NCBI RefSeq assembly: GCF_009208775.1
Contig: NZ_WFLM01000003.1
Location: 287,374 to 351,373, forward strand
Source of the DNA: Silvanigrella paludirubra
Lineage (GTDB): Bacteria; Bdellovibrionota_B; Oligoflexia; Silvanigrellales; Silvanigrellaceae
Direction: 5' to 3'
DNA length: 64,000 bases
Shown here: positions 9,078 to 17,393 of the stretch, one piece after another
Position numbering within the stretch: position 1 is the first letter of the stretch
Layout of the letters: each line of letters begins with the position of its first letter
The notes under the pieces: model-generated
The model's input: only the letters and a program-made list of their open reading frames with translations
Databases searched by the model: none
Told to the model about the DNA's origin: nothing
Position numbers and translations under genes: made by a program

Positions 9078-10172
9078 ATGAAAAAACGTGTACTTATAGC
9101 AATGTCTGGAGGAGTTGATAGCTCCGTTGCCGCTGCACTTTTAGTTGAAAATGGTTACGATGTTATTGGTGTTACAATGCAACTTTGGGATTATTCTAAG
9201 AATGAATCTAGTTGTGATCCAAATAGCAAATTTGATACATGCTGTAGTTTAGATGATGTTGCAGATGCTAGATTAGTCGCTCATAAATTAGGAATTCCTT
9301 TTTATGTTTTTGATTATCAAGATGATTTTAAAGAAAATGTAGTAGACTATTTTACAGACGAATATTTAAAAGGTCGTACTCCAAATCCTTGTGTAGCCTG
9401 TAATACTTTTCTTAAATTTGATCATCTTTTAGATAGAGCTCAAAGGCTGGGTTGTGATTATGTTGCAACTGGGCATTATGCAAAAATACAATATGATGAA
9501 ATTTATGATGAATATAAATTACTAAAAGGTCTTGATTCTCAAAAAGATCAAAGCTATTTTTTATATTCACTCACTCAAGAAAGGCTTTCAAAAGTCCTTT
9601 TTCCAGTTGGTGGGTTATCAAAACCCGAAGTTAGAGAAATTGCTGAAAAATATGGCCTGGTAAATGCAGCAAAAAAAGAAAGCATGGAAATATGCTTTAT
9701 TCCTAACAACGACTATGCAAAGTTTATTTCTAATCGAGTTCAAGATTCTGATTTAATTAAAGGTGAGATTCGTCATGAAGAGGGGCAATTATTGGGCACC
9801 CATGATGGTATTCATCAGTTTACTGTTGGGCAAAGAAAAGGTCTTAAAATATCTTATGCTAACCCTCTTTACGTTACCCGAATAGATTCTGAAACAGGGA
9901 CGGTTTTTGCGGGAGAAGATAAATACCTGCTTCGTTCTGGTTTTTCCTTTAAACAGTTTCATATGGTTCGAAATTTTGGCTCAGAAATAGATTTTGAAGT
10001 TAAAATTCGTTACCGTTCTGCCCCATGCAAAGCAATTTTAGAAAAAAATGGTGATTTTGTGACTCTTCGGTTTCAAACCCCCCAAAAGTCCGTAACACCT
10101 GGACAAATAGCTGTTTTGTATAAAGACAATGAGGTTGTAGGGGGCGGTTTTATTGATAAGGTCTTTATCTGA
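9078..10172 (+). CDS. mnmA: tRNA-specific 2-thiouridylase MnmA
   Basis: MnmA adds sulfur to the wobble uridine (position 34) of tRNAs for Lys, Glu and Gln, using ATP and a relayed persulfide. The 364-residue protein has the ATP pyrophosphatase loop SGGVDSS (10-16), the catalytic Cys105 in PNPCVACN, the second Cys206 in MEICFIP, and GHYAK (132-136). Length and motifs are typical. The stop overlaps the rnc start as TGATG, so translation is probably coupled. Confidence 0.96.
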   Translation: MKKRVLIAMSGGVDSSVAAALLVENGYDVIGVTMQLWDYSKNESSCDPNSKFDTCCSLDDVADARLVAHKLGIPFYVFDYQDDFKENVVDYFTDEYLKGRTPNPCVACNTFLKFDHLLDRAQRLGCDYVATGHYAKIQYDEIYDEYKLLKGLDSQKDQSYFLYSLTQERLSKVLFPVGGLSKPEVREIAEKYGLVNAAKKESMEICFIPNNDYAKFISNRVQDSDLIKGEIRHEEGQLLGTHDGIHQFTVGQRKGLKISYANPLYVTRIDSETGTVFAGEDKYLLRSGFSFKQFHMVRNFGSEIDFEVKIRYRSAPCKAILEKNGDFVTLRFQTPQKSVTPGQIAVLYKDNEVVGGGFIDKVFI

Positions 10173-10999
10173 TGCTGGAAAAACGACTTACGCTTTTAAG
10201 GTCTCATTTTCGTGAGCTAAATTTTGCTAAATTAAGCCGAGTTTTTCCACAAATAGAAGCAAATATAGATAAGCTTGGAGAAATTCAAGAATATAGATAT
10301 CAAGATAAAAAATTAGCTGCCATTTCTTTAGTACACCGATCCTCTTTAGTTTATTGGCCAACAGATAAATCTGGTGTCTTTTCAAATGAAAGACTCGAGT
10401 TTTTAGGAGACGCTTTTTTAAGCTTTTTTATAGCTTCTGAGGCTATGATTGAGCATAAGTCTTTGCAAGAAGGTGATCTTTCAAGATTAAGAGCTGCTTT
10501 AGTAGGAACTGAAAATCTTGCTTTAAAAAGTAGGGATCTTGGTATAGGTGATTGTTTGCTTGTTGGTAAAGCTGAAATGAATTCCAATCCTCAGAGAAGA
10601 GATAACGTTTTAGCTGATGCTTTTGAAGCGGTTACAGCGGCTTTACTTCTAGATGCTGGAGAAGACAAAGCCCATTCGTGGCTTCTCAAAGTTTTTGCAG
10701 AGGATTTAAAAGCTGGCCAAGATATTCTTTTAAAGTTTGATTCAAAAAGTAAACTTCAGCAATGGACTCAAGGAATAATCGGGGTTCCACCTGTGTATAG
10801 AACAATTGGAACGGAAGGCACTCCTCAAGAAACTTTTTTTATTGTCGCTGCTTTTATAGGCAATACGGAAATAGGTAGAGCAACTGCCGCTAGTAAAAGA
10901 GATGCAAGTAAGAAAGTTGCTGAACTCATTGTAGAAAAAATAGAAACAGGAAAGCTAACAAAAGAAATGATTATAAGTTTTTTTGGAAGGGAAAAATGA
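10172..10999 (+). CDS. rnc: Ribonuclease III
   Basis: RNase III cuts double-stranded RNA and matures rRNA. The 275-residue protein is longer at the N-terminus than the E. coli enzyme. The catalytic domain shows NERLEFLGD (72-80, with Glu76 and Asp80) and the second acidic pair in DNVLADAFEA (Asp149, Glu152). A double-stranded RNA-binding domain follows at about 200-272. It overlaps mnmA by one base and era by four (ATGA), a typical rnc-era arrangement. Confidence 0.95.
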   Translation: MLEKRLTLLRSHFRELNFAKLSRVFPQIEANIDKLGEIQEYRYQDKKLAAISLVHRSSLVYWPTDKSGVFSNERLEFLGDAFLSFFIASEAMIEHKSLQEGDLSRLRAALVGTENLALKSRDLGIGDCLLVGKAEMNSNPQRRDNVLADAFEAVTAALLLDAGEDKAHSWLLKVFAEDLKAGQDILLKFDSKSKLQQWTQGIIGVPPVYRTIGTEGTPQETFFIVAAFIGNTEIGRATAASKRDASKKVAELIVEKIETGKLTKEMIISFFGREK

Positions 11000-11958
11000 T
11001 AAAAAAATGCGGATACGTGGCTCTTTTAGGTAGACCAAATGCAGGAAAGAGTACCTTTCTAAACGCCTTTTTAGGTGCAAAACTTGCCGTTGTAAGTAAC
11101 AAACCACAAACAACAAGAAATAAAATATTAGGAGTCAGTACAGAAGGAAATAGCCAAGCACTTCTTTTAGACACCCCTGGGATTCATAAATCTCAAGGTC
11201 TTCCTAAAATGAATCAAGTCATGAATAAAGTTGCGTGGAGTGTCCTCAGTGATGCCGACTTAGTTTGTTATTTAATTGATGTAACGCAAGGCTGGTCGGA
11301 AGACGACGCTCTTTGGCTCGAAGGCATATTAAAAAAATTCGATAAAAAGCTTCTTGTCCTTGCAACTAAGACAGATAAGGTTAAGATAGAAGAAGTAGAG
11401 CACGGTAGGTTAAATATTGTAAATCGATTCCAAAACCTTTTTGAAGGAATTAAGGCGTCGTCTGAAATAAAATGTCAACTTATTGGAGAAGTGCCTCAAT
11501 TAATCTCATCTAAGAGACCAGAGGAAATTTCATCATTAAGGCAGTTCATTTTATCGCAGATGCCTGAAGGTGAGTGGCTATTTGGAGAAGATGATCTTAC
11601 AGATAGACCGCAACGTTTTGTTTGCGCAGAAATAATTCGCGAACAAATTTTCCGTCAACTTGGTCAGGAATTACCATATAAAATAGCAGTTGTTATTGAT
11701 ATATTTGAGCATAAAAATAATGTAACAAATATTTCTGCAACTATTATTGTGGATCGTGATTCCCAAAAAGGAATCGTAATTGGTAAGCGTGGTTCACGTC
11801 TAAAAAGTATTGGAACTGATGCAAGAATTTCCTTGGAAAGGCACCTTGAAAAAAAGGTATTTCTAGAACTTTTTGTTAAAGTAAAACCAGGTTGGACCGA
11901 AAATTTAAATATGCTTTCAGAATATGCTGACTTGCAAGATCCTAATGACGCTAATTAA
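10996..11958 (+). CDS. era: GTPase Era
   Basis: Era binds the 3' end of 16S rRNA and helps assemble the 30S subunit. The 320-residue protein has the P-loop GRPNAGKST (12-20), the switch I threonines PQTTRNK, DTPG (59-62) and TKTD (124-127) in place of the more usual NKxD. The C-terminal KH domain includes GIVIGKRG. Start overlaps the end of rnc by four bases, so the two are translationally coupled. It is the last gene of the operon; a modest GGAAA/TTTCC hairpin with a T run lies shortly after but is weak. Confidence 0.95.
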   Translation: MIKKCGYVALLGRPNAGKSTFLNAFLGAKLAVVSNKPQTTRNKILGVSTEGNSQALLLDTPGIHKSQGLPKMNQVMNKVAWSVLSDADLVCYLIDVTQGWSEDDALWLEGILKKFDKKLLVLATKTDKVKIEEVEHGRLNIVNRFQNLFEGIKASSEIKCQLIGEVPQLISSKRPEEISSLRQFILSQMPEGEWLFGEDDLTDRPQRFVCAEIIREQIFRQLGQELPYKIAVVIDIFEHKNNVTNISATIIVDRDSQKGIVIGKRGSRLKSIGTDARISLERHLEKKVFLELFVKVKPGWTENLNMLSEYADLQDPNDAN

Positions 11959-12178
11959 TTTTAAATTAGCAATATAGGAAAAATTTTCCTTTTTAGTTAC
12001 TTTTTAGCTACTTGTTTTAATGATTCATTTATGGGATTGTGTAAGAAGCGAGAAAACCTCTCCTTCTAAATGTTTCAAGTTATATTAATTGCATAGGATT
12101 TTTTTATTGAGATTCTACCTGAATTACTAATTTATTAAATAACCTTTATTTTTGTTACTTTATATTTGGAGTATCGTC

Positions 12179-13186
12179 GTGATTTATTTTCACTCCCGTA
12201 GGTATTTTTCTTTGTCACTTTTTGAGGAATCATCAAAAGATTCCATGATTGAAGGTTCCCCTGTTAAAAGAGGTAGGGGTAGACCTCCAAAATTAAAAGC
12301 AGTTGCATCAGATTTATCTGATAAAAATGATTTGAGCAAAGAAGAATTATTAGCAACAACTTTTTCGAGTGAAATAGAATCTGATCTTGAGCCTACAAAA
12401 GAAGTGGAGAATATCGTGGCTTTAAGCACAATTGATGAAAATGTAATTGAAGAAGTGAATCCTGCAGAAGAAGTAAATACAGAAATGAATTGGGATTCAG
12501 AGCAAAATATTGCTTTTGAATTAGATGATGAAAATCAAAATTTTGATGATAATTATGAAGAAGAATATATTGATGAAAATGTTCCTGAAGTTAGAGACTT
12601 TTCTCAAAATAATGTTTCTTTAAGTTTTTCTTGGTCACTAATGAACCAACTTAGACAAATGTCCAAAATGGAAGGTATTTCTGTAGAAGATTTACTTGTT
12701 GAATTAGTTGCAGAAGGTGTTGCTAAGCGCGTGTTTGAAGACCAAAATCGTCCAACGCCTAGTCATTTAATGACAAGAACAGGTTATGTACATTCGGATG
12801 GAACTCAATCTGCTCCGCAACCTCATTTAAGTCATCATATGATGAATAATAATAGACAACAGCAAAATAATTTACAAAATAGAAATAATAGATTTAGTTT
12901 TCAACAAAGAAATCCTCAGCATCAGCAACAAAATAATAATAATAGAAATTCTGTAAACAACAGAAATTATCAACAAAATAATAATAATAATAGACAACCT
13001 AATAATAACCAAAACGGTTTTAGAAACCAATATTCAAATAATAATAACAATCCTCAACAACAAAGATTTAATTCAAGACCAAATTATCAAAATTCGCAAA
13101 GATTTTATGATGATCAATCTTCATCAACAAATACCCAGCAAACGGGAAATCAATACAGACAACAACGAGATAATAATAAACGTTAA
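12179..13186 (+). CDS. AT-hook/RHH-like protein with Asn/Gln-rich tail
   Basis: This roughly 335-residue protein has three parts. Residues 31-38 read RGRGRPPK, an AT-hook-like DNA-minor-groove motif. Residues about 70-140 are strongly acidic. Residues about 145-190 form a beta-strand plus two helices like a ribbon-helix-helix unit (NNVSLSFSWSLMNQLRQMSK), and residues 216-335 are almost only Asn, Gln, Arg, Ser and Tyr. A DNA-associated protein with an intrinsically disordered, prion-like tail is inferred. GTG 12179 was chosen because GGAG lies seven bases upstream; ATG 12245, just before the AT-hook, is an alternative. It is followed five bases later by coaE. Confidence 0.6.
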   Translation: MIYFHSRRYFSLSLFEESSKDSMIEGSPVKRGRGRPPKLKAVASDLSDKNDLSKEELLATTFSSEIESDLEPTKEVENIVALSTIDENVIEEVNPAEEVNTEMNWDSEQNIAFELDDENQNFDDNYEEEYIDENVPEVRDFSQNNVSLSFSWSLMNQLRQMSKMEGISVEDLLVELVAEGVAKRVFEDQNRPTPSHLMTRTGYVHSDGTQSAPQPHLSHHMMNNNRQQQNNLQNRNNRFSFQQRNPQHQQQNNNNRNSVNNRNYQQNNNNNRQPNNNQNGFRNQYSNNNNNPQQQRFNSRPNYQNSQRFYDDQSSSTNTQQTGNQYRQQRDNNKR

Positions 13187-13191
13187 TCCAT

Positions 13192-13803
13192 ATGTCTAAA
13201 AAAATAGCTATTACTGGAGGCATAGGCTCAGGAAAATCATCTTTAGCAAAAATATTGGCTCAAAGAGGATATTGTGTTTGGGATGCAGATATATTTTCCA
13301 GAGAAGTTTTATTTTTGCCCGAAGTACAATCAAGAATAAAAACAATATTTGGTGACTCCGCTTTTATTAGCGATGGTAATTTAAATAGAGAAATGATCCG
13401 TAATATCATTTTTGAAAATCCAAAATTAAAAAAAGATCTTGAAAAAATTTTACATCCAGCGATGTTTGATCTTTTTAATTCAAAAATGTCTATTATAAGT
13501 AAAGTTTCTCCTTCTTCATGGATATTTTATGAAGCTTCTTTAATTTTAGAATTGGGAAGAAAATCATTTTTTGATTTTTGCATTGTTGTGATTGCAGATG
13601 AAAATATTAAAATTAAAAGGTTAAATGAAAAAAGAAACTTATCTGAAGAAATTTCAAAAAAAATTATTTCTTCTCAAATGTCTGATAGTGAAAAAATTAC
13701 CCATGCAGATTATGTCATTGATAATTCTTTAAGTATTCAAGATCTTGAAGAATCTGCTAATAAATTATTAAATTATTTAACTAAAAATTTTAAATCTCAA
13801 TAA
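13192..13803 (+). CDS. coaE: Dephospho-CoA kinase
   Basis: CoaE phosphorylates dephospho-CoA at the 3'-hydroxyl, the last step of coenzyme A synthesis, in the cytoplasm. The 203-residue protein has the P-loop GGIGSGKSS (8-16), the DAD segment after it (WDAD) and a lid region with RLNEKR around 140. Length is normal. It starts five bases after the AT-hook gene stop with a weak ribosome binding site, so it may depend on the upstream gene for translation. Confidence 0.93.
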   Translation: MSKKIAITGGIGSGKSSLAKILAQRGYCVWDADIFSREVLFLPEVQSRIKTIFGDSAFISDGNLNREMIRNIIFENPKLKKDLEKILHPAMFDLFNSKMSIISKVSPSSWIFYEASLILELGRKSFFDFCIVVIADENIKIKRLNEKRNLSEEISKKIISSQMSDSEKITHADYVIDNSLSIQDLEESANKLLNYLTKNFKSQ

Positions 13804-13903
13804 ATATTGACGCTAAAATTTAATATTTCTATCTTCAATAATGAATTATATTTTTGTATTATTTTAAAAGAATATTTTTTCTTTTTTAAGAGGATTTATT
13901 AAA

Positions 13904-14998
13904 ATGTTTGAAGTATCTTGTGCATCTTGCCAAGCTTCATTTGAATATAATCCAGATGATTATATTCATTTATGTCCTTATTGCTCAGCTGGTTTTATTA
14001 TAGACTCAGAAGAAGGTGCAAAAGATCTTATTGGTGATCACTATGTTATTCCTTCAAATATTCAAAAAGAAAATATAGAAGAAATATTTAATGATTGGAT
14101 TATGAAGAGGTATCATAATCCTTCTAAAATAAAAAGTGAATTTAATATTTTAGGTTCGTACGGAGTTATGTTACCTTATTGGGTTATTTCAGTAGAGGCA
14201 CATACTTTTTGGAGTGGTCATAGCGCAAAGAAAAATTTATATCCAGGGAGAGTGCGAGACTTAGCATCGGGATATTTAAAAGAAGAAGGCCGCTTTAGCA
14301 GAAGATATCGTTGGGCAATTTTAGCAAGAAAATCGCCTAAAGAACATTGGGGCCTAGAACGTCTACATCACCCAAGAGAAAGCGTTATGGTTGATTGGGA
14401 GGGCTTTCCTTTAGATGAAACTATGGGCGTTCAAGATGAAGGTGTTAAACCAATTTATGAAGCCAAAGTACCATTTAAATATGAACAGGCGAATGAAATT
14501 GCTGTGGCAAGTATCCAAACAAAAGAATTATCTGCGGTTACTAGAGCTAAAGATCAAATTAATGAGTATCACAGAAGAATGGCTAAAACAAAAATAGGTA
14601 CCTTATATGAACATCGAACTGAAATAGAAGTTGTAGGCCTTCATATCGTTCATATGCCATTTTGGTTTATTCGTTATTCCTTTTCACCAAAAAGTTTTTT
14701 TAAATTTTTTACAACCGTAAGGGAACGGCGGATTTTAATTCAAGGATATACAAAAGCAGTTTTAGATGCAGAATTGCCATTAAATACTTCTGATAAAGTC
14801 ATGACAAATATTGTTGTTTGTGGAACGTTAGGTTTTATTTGTTTAACATTATCTGTTTTTATTAGCCCATTATTTTATATATTATTTGTTCTTTTTGTTT
14901 TAATTGTAGGCCTATCTTCTTGGAAGATTATCAATAGAGAAAAAACAGATTTAGATACAATCAAAGGTAAAGAAAATAATGAGCCAGTAGGTTCTTAA
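13904..14998 (+). CDS. Zinc-ribbon membrane protein of unknown function
   Basis: This 364-residue protein begins with a four-cysteine zinc ribbon (Cys6, Cys9, Cys24, Cys27; pattern CASC then CPYC) and ends with two adjacent membrane helices (about residues 303-345). The central 270 residues are soluble and include aromatic-rich strands; I do not recognise them. A cytoplasmic zinc-ribbon head on a membrane anchor is inferred. The stop overlaps the stop of the opposing ParB-like gene by four bases, so the two genes converge. Confidence 0.6.
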   Translation: MFEVSCASCQASFEYNPDDYIHLCPYCSAGFIIDSEEGAKDLIGDHYVIPSNIQKENIEEIFNDWIMKRYHNPSKIKSEFNILGSYGVMLPYWVISVEAHTFWSGHSAKKNLYPGRVRDLASGYLKEEGRFSRRYRWAILARKSPKEHWGLERLHHPRESVMVDWEGFPLDETMGVQDEGVKPIYEAKVPFKYEQANEIAVASIQTKELSAVTRAKDQINEYHRRMAKTKIGTLYEHRTEIEVVGLHIVHMPFWFIRYSFSPKSFFKFFTTVRERRILIQGYTKAVLDAELPLNTSDKVMTNIVVCGTLGFICLTLSVFISPLFYILFVLFVLIVGLSSWKIINREKTDLDTIKGKENNEPVGS

Positions 14999-15549
14999 AT
15001 AAATTTAGTTGTATTTGTAATTTTATTTATAATTTTATCCAATTCATTCTTGTTATTAAAAAAAATTCGAATTTCTCCTCCCTCACCCTGAGAGTCAAAA
15101 GTAATTCGACAATGTGCTTTGAGTTGAGAGATTATTTTGGCTTCTCCAGAAAGGGCTTCTGGAATGTTTATAATAGGATTTGTTTTAATTTCTTTCTTTT
15201 TTAAGGCTATTTTTTTATTTGTTTTTTTTAAACTAGATTTTGTTTCCGCTCCATTTTCAATAAATCGCCTCACTTCTTGGCTTAGTTTTTTGAAACCATC
15301 TTTTTCACATTGCCTTCTTTTTGCCGCAAAGGTATCTAAAAGTAATTTTCTAGTAAAAATTTCAGGGTAGGATTTCATCTCATTTTTTAAGCTCTCTGGT
15401 ATGCGAGCTAGCCATATTGCTCTGCTTACAATTTGCGGGTTTTGGCCAGCATTTTTTGCTATGTCTTTTACTGTAATGCCTGAAATCCAAGCATTTCTCC
15501 ATTCTTCTCCAAGCTTAAAAAAGCGGATACCAGATTGACGAGTAACCAT
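14995..15549 (-). CDS. ParB-like DNA-binding protein lacking the CTPase domain
   Basis: This 184-residue protein matches only the later parts of ParB/Spo0J. Residues about 22-100 form a ParB-type helix-turn-helix block (ITVKDIAKNAGQNPQIVSRA, then an IPESLK segment). Residues about 140-180 resemble the C-terminal dimerisation domain (CRITFDSQGEGGEIRIFF). The N-terminal ParB/sulfiredoxin CTPase domain with its GERRxRA motif is absent, and the ATG has a strong AAAGGAGG site upstream, so it is not an obvious fragment. No parA is in the window. It could be a specialised regulator or a ParB paralogue that binds DNA without clamp loading. Confidence 0.6.
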   Translation of the reverse strand: MVTRQSGIRFFKLGEEWRNAWISGITVKDIAKNAGQNPQIVSRAIWLARIPESLKNEMKSYPEIFTRKLLLDTFAAKRRQCEKDGFKKLSQEVRRFIENGAETKSSLKKTNKKIALKKKEIKTNPIINIPEALSGEAKIISQLKAHCRITFDSQGEGGEIRIFFNNKNELDKIINKITNTTKFI

Positions 15550-15996
15550 GGGTAAAATTCCTCCTTTAAGTCATCTTATATTCATCTTATTTGGTTTTCA
15601 ATGGGTTAAAAAATATTGTACTTAAAGAATAAGTAAAATTATTACAAATATTTTTTGACCTTTCTAGGGTCTTTTTAGTGTGTTTTTTTTGAAAGTTGGG
15701 AAAAATTAGATTAAATTTATAGCAAATTTAAAAATGTATTTTTTTGGATGTTACTTTAAAAATAAAAAAACAAATTTAAAATAAATTATACTTAAAATTT
15801 TGATTATCATTTTAATTTTAATTCATAATTAAAAATCTATTTATATATAAGAATTAAATATAATAAAAATTTTAAATAGAGATAACCATAAATTAAAAAA
15901 TATTAATATAGAACTAATATTTAATTTATGGTAATTAAAAAAAATTGAAATAAGTTTTATTAAATAGATCTTTCTATGGAAAGAAAGGGTATAATT
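15550..15996. other. AT-rich divergent intergenic region
   Basis: This 447-base gap separates the ParB-like gene (minus) and the ethanolamine-permease-like gene (plus). It is over 80% A+T by eye and must carry both promoters. No coding region was found. Its main structure is the long inverted repeat at 15885-15932, listed separately. Confidence 0.5.
15885..15932. repeat. Long inverted repeat before the permease gene
   Basis: The left arm (15885-15905) begins ACCATAAATTAAA and the right arm (15915-15932) ends TTTAATTTATGGT. They pair over about 18 positions with a three-base bulge and a loop of about nine bases. The repeat lies about 65 bases before the permease start. It could be a protein operator or an mRNA leader structure. 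Confidence 0.4.
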
Positions 15997-17370
15997 ATGG
16001 ATTATTCAGCACCAAAACTGAAACCTGTTTTGGGAACTTTTCAACTTTGGGGAATTGCTGTTGGACTTGTTATTTCTGGTGAATATTTTGGTTGGAGTTA
16101 TGGTTGGGGAACAGCTGGAACGTTAGGGTTTTTAGTAACTACAGCAATTATTTCAGTTATGTATTTCACATTTATATTTAGTTTTACTGAACTTACTACC
16201 GCTATTCCTCATGCTGGTGGTCCATTTGCTTATGCAAATAGAGCGTTTGGACCTGTAGGCGGTTTTATTGCAGGTTTTGCAACATTGGTTGAATTTTTAT
16301 TTGCTCCTCCAGCTATTGCTTTAGCGATTGGTGCTTATTTAAATGTTCAATTTCCAGATTTAAGCGCAAAATGGATAGCAACATTTTGTTACTTTGTTTT
16401 TATGATTCTTAATATTGTTGGAGTTAGTATTGCAGCTACATTTGAACTTTTTGTAACTATTTTAGCAATAATAGAATTAATTGTATTTATGGGAATCGTT
16501 TCTCCAGGTTTTTCGATTACAAACTTTATTCATGCAGGCTGGGCTGGTGAGAATCATTTTAGTTTTCATACTATTGGAGGAATATTGGCAGCCATTCCAT
16601 TTGCTATCTGGTTTTTCTTAGCAATTGAAGGGGCTGCGATGGCAGCGGAAGAAGTTAAAAATCCTAAAAAAACAATTCCAATAGCATATATAGCAGGAAT
16701 TTTAACACTTATCTTATTAGCTATTGGAGTTATGATTTTTGCTGGAGGTGTAGGTGATTGGAGAAAATTATCGAACATAAATGATCCTCTTCCAGAAGCA
16801 ATGCGCGTTGTTGTAGGGCAAAAAAGCGGTTGGTTGCATATGCTAGTTTGGTTAGGATTATTTGGTTTAGTAGCATCTTTTCATGGCATCATTATGGGCT
16901 ATTCTAGACAAATATTTGCTTTAGGAAGAGAAGGATTCTTACCTAAATTTTTAGCAAAAATTCATCCCACATTTAAAACCCCATATATAGCAATTATTGC
17001 TGGTGGAATTTTTGGGATTGGAATTATATTTAGTGATAATTTAATTGTAATTGGTGGACAATCTTTAAGCGCAAATATAGTAACAATGTCTGTTTTTGGT
17101 GCTATTATAATGTATATAACTTCAATGTTATCATTATTCAAATTAAGATCTAAAGAACCAAGTTTAGAGAGACCTTTTTTAACTCCATTTTATCCTATTT
17201 TTCCATTAATTGCTTTAGTGTTATCTTTTGTATGTTTATTATCATTAATTTATTTTAATTTATTACTATCGATTATATTTTTAGGTTTATTTGTTTTAAG
17301 TGGATTATATTCATTTTTATTTTATAAAGAGAAACCAAATGAAAAAAACAAAGCTAATCTTCTAGCTTAA
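15997..17370 (+). CDS. Ethanolamine-permease-like APC transporter
   Basis: This 457-residue inner-membrane protein has about twelve hydrophobic helices. Its opening (LKPVLGTFQLWGIAVGLVIS) followed by GEYFGWSYGW is characteristic of the ethanolamine permease group of the amino acid/polyamine/organocation superfamily. It likely imports ethanolamine or a similar amine by proton symport. No eut degradation genes lie nearby. ATG 15997 with AGAAAGGG eight bases upstream was preferred to ATG 15976, which has no ribosome binding site. It converges with a second APC permease. Confidence 0.8.
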   Translation: MDYSAPKLKPVLGTFQLWGIAVGLVISGEYFGWSYGWGTAGTLGFLVTTAIISVMYFTFIFSFTELTTAIPHAGGPFAYANRAFGPVGGFIAGFATLVEFLFAPPAIALAIGAYLNVQFPDLSAKWIATFCYFVFMILNIVGVSIAATFELFVTILAIIELIVFMGIVSPGFSITNFIHAGWAGENHFSFHTIGGILAAIPFAIWFFLAIEGAAMAAEEVKNPKKTIPIAYIAGILTLILLAIGVMIFAGGVGDWRKLSNINDPLPEAMRVVVGQKSGWLHMLVWLGLFGLVASFHGIIMGYSRQIFALGREGFLPKFLAKIHPTFKTPYIAIIAGGIFGIGIIFSDNLIVIGGQSLSANIVTMSVFGAIIMYITSMLSLFKLRSKEPSLERPFLTPFYPIFPLIALVLSFVCLLSLIYFNLLLSIIFLGLFVLSGLYSFLFYKEKPNEKNKANLLA

Positions 17371-17393
17371 TATAAATTATTTTTTGCTAGAAG
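17359..17393. terminator. Stem formed by the ends of two convergent permease genes
   Basis: CTTCTAGC (17359-17366) pairs with GCTAGAAG (17386-17393), extendable by one base pair, with a 19-base AT-rich loop. It lies across the two opposing stop codons. There is no strong T tract outside the stem, so a shared bidirectional terminator is only possible. Confidence 0.3.

Noticed and set aside
12830-13170. CRISPR array or DNA satellite in the repetitive AAT/CAA region
   Set aside because: The repetition is codon-based coding for Asn and Gln in an intact frame, with no regular spacer-repeat unit.
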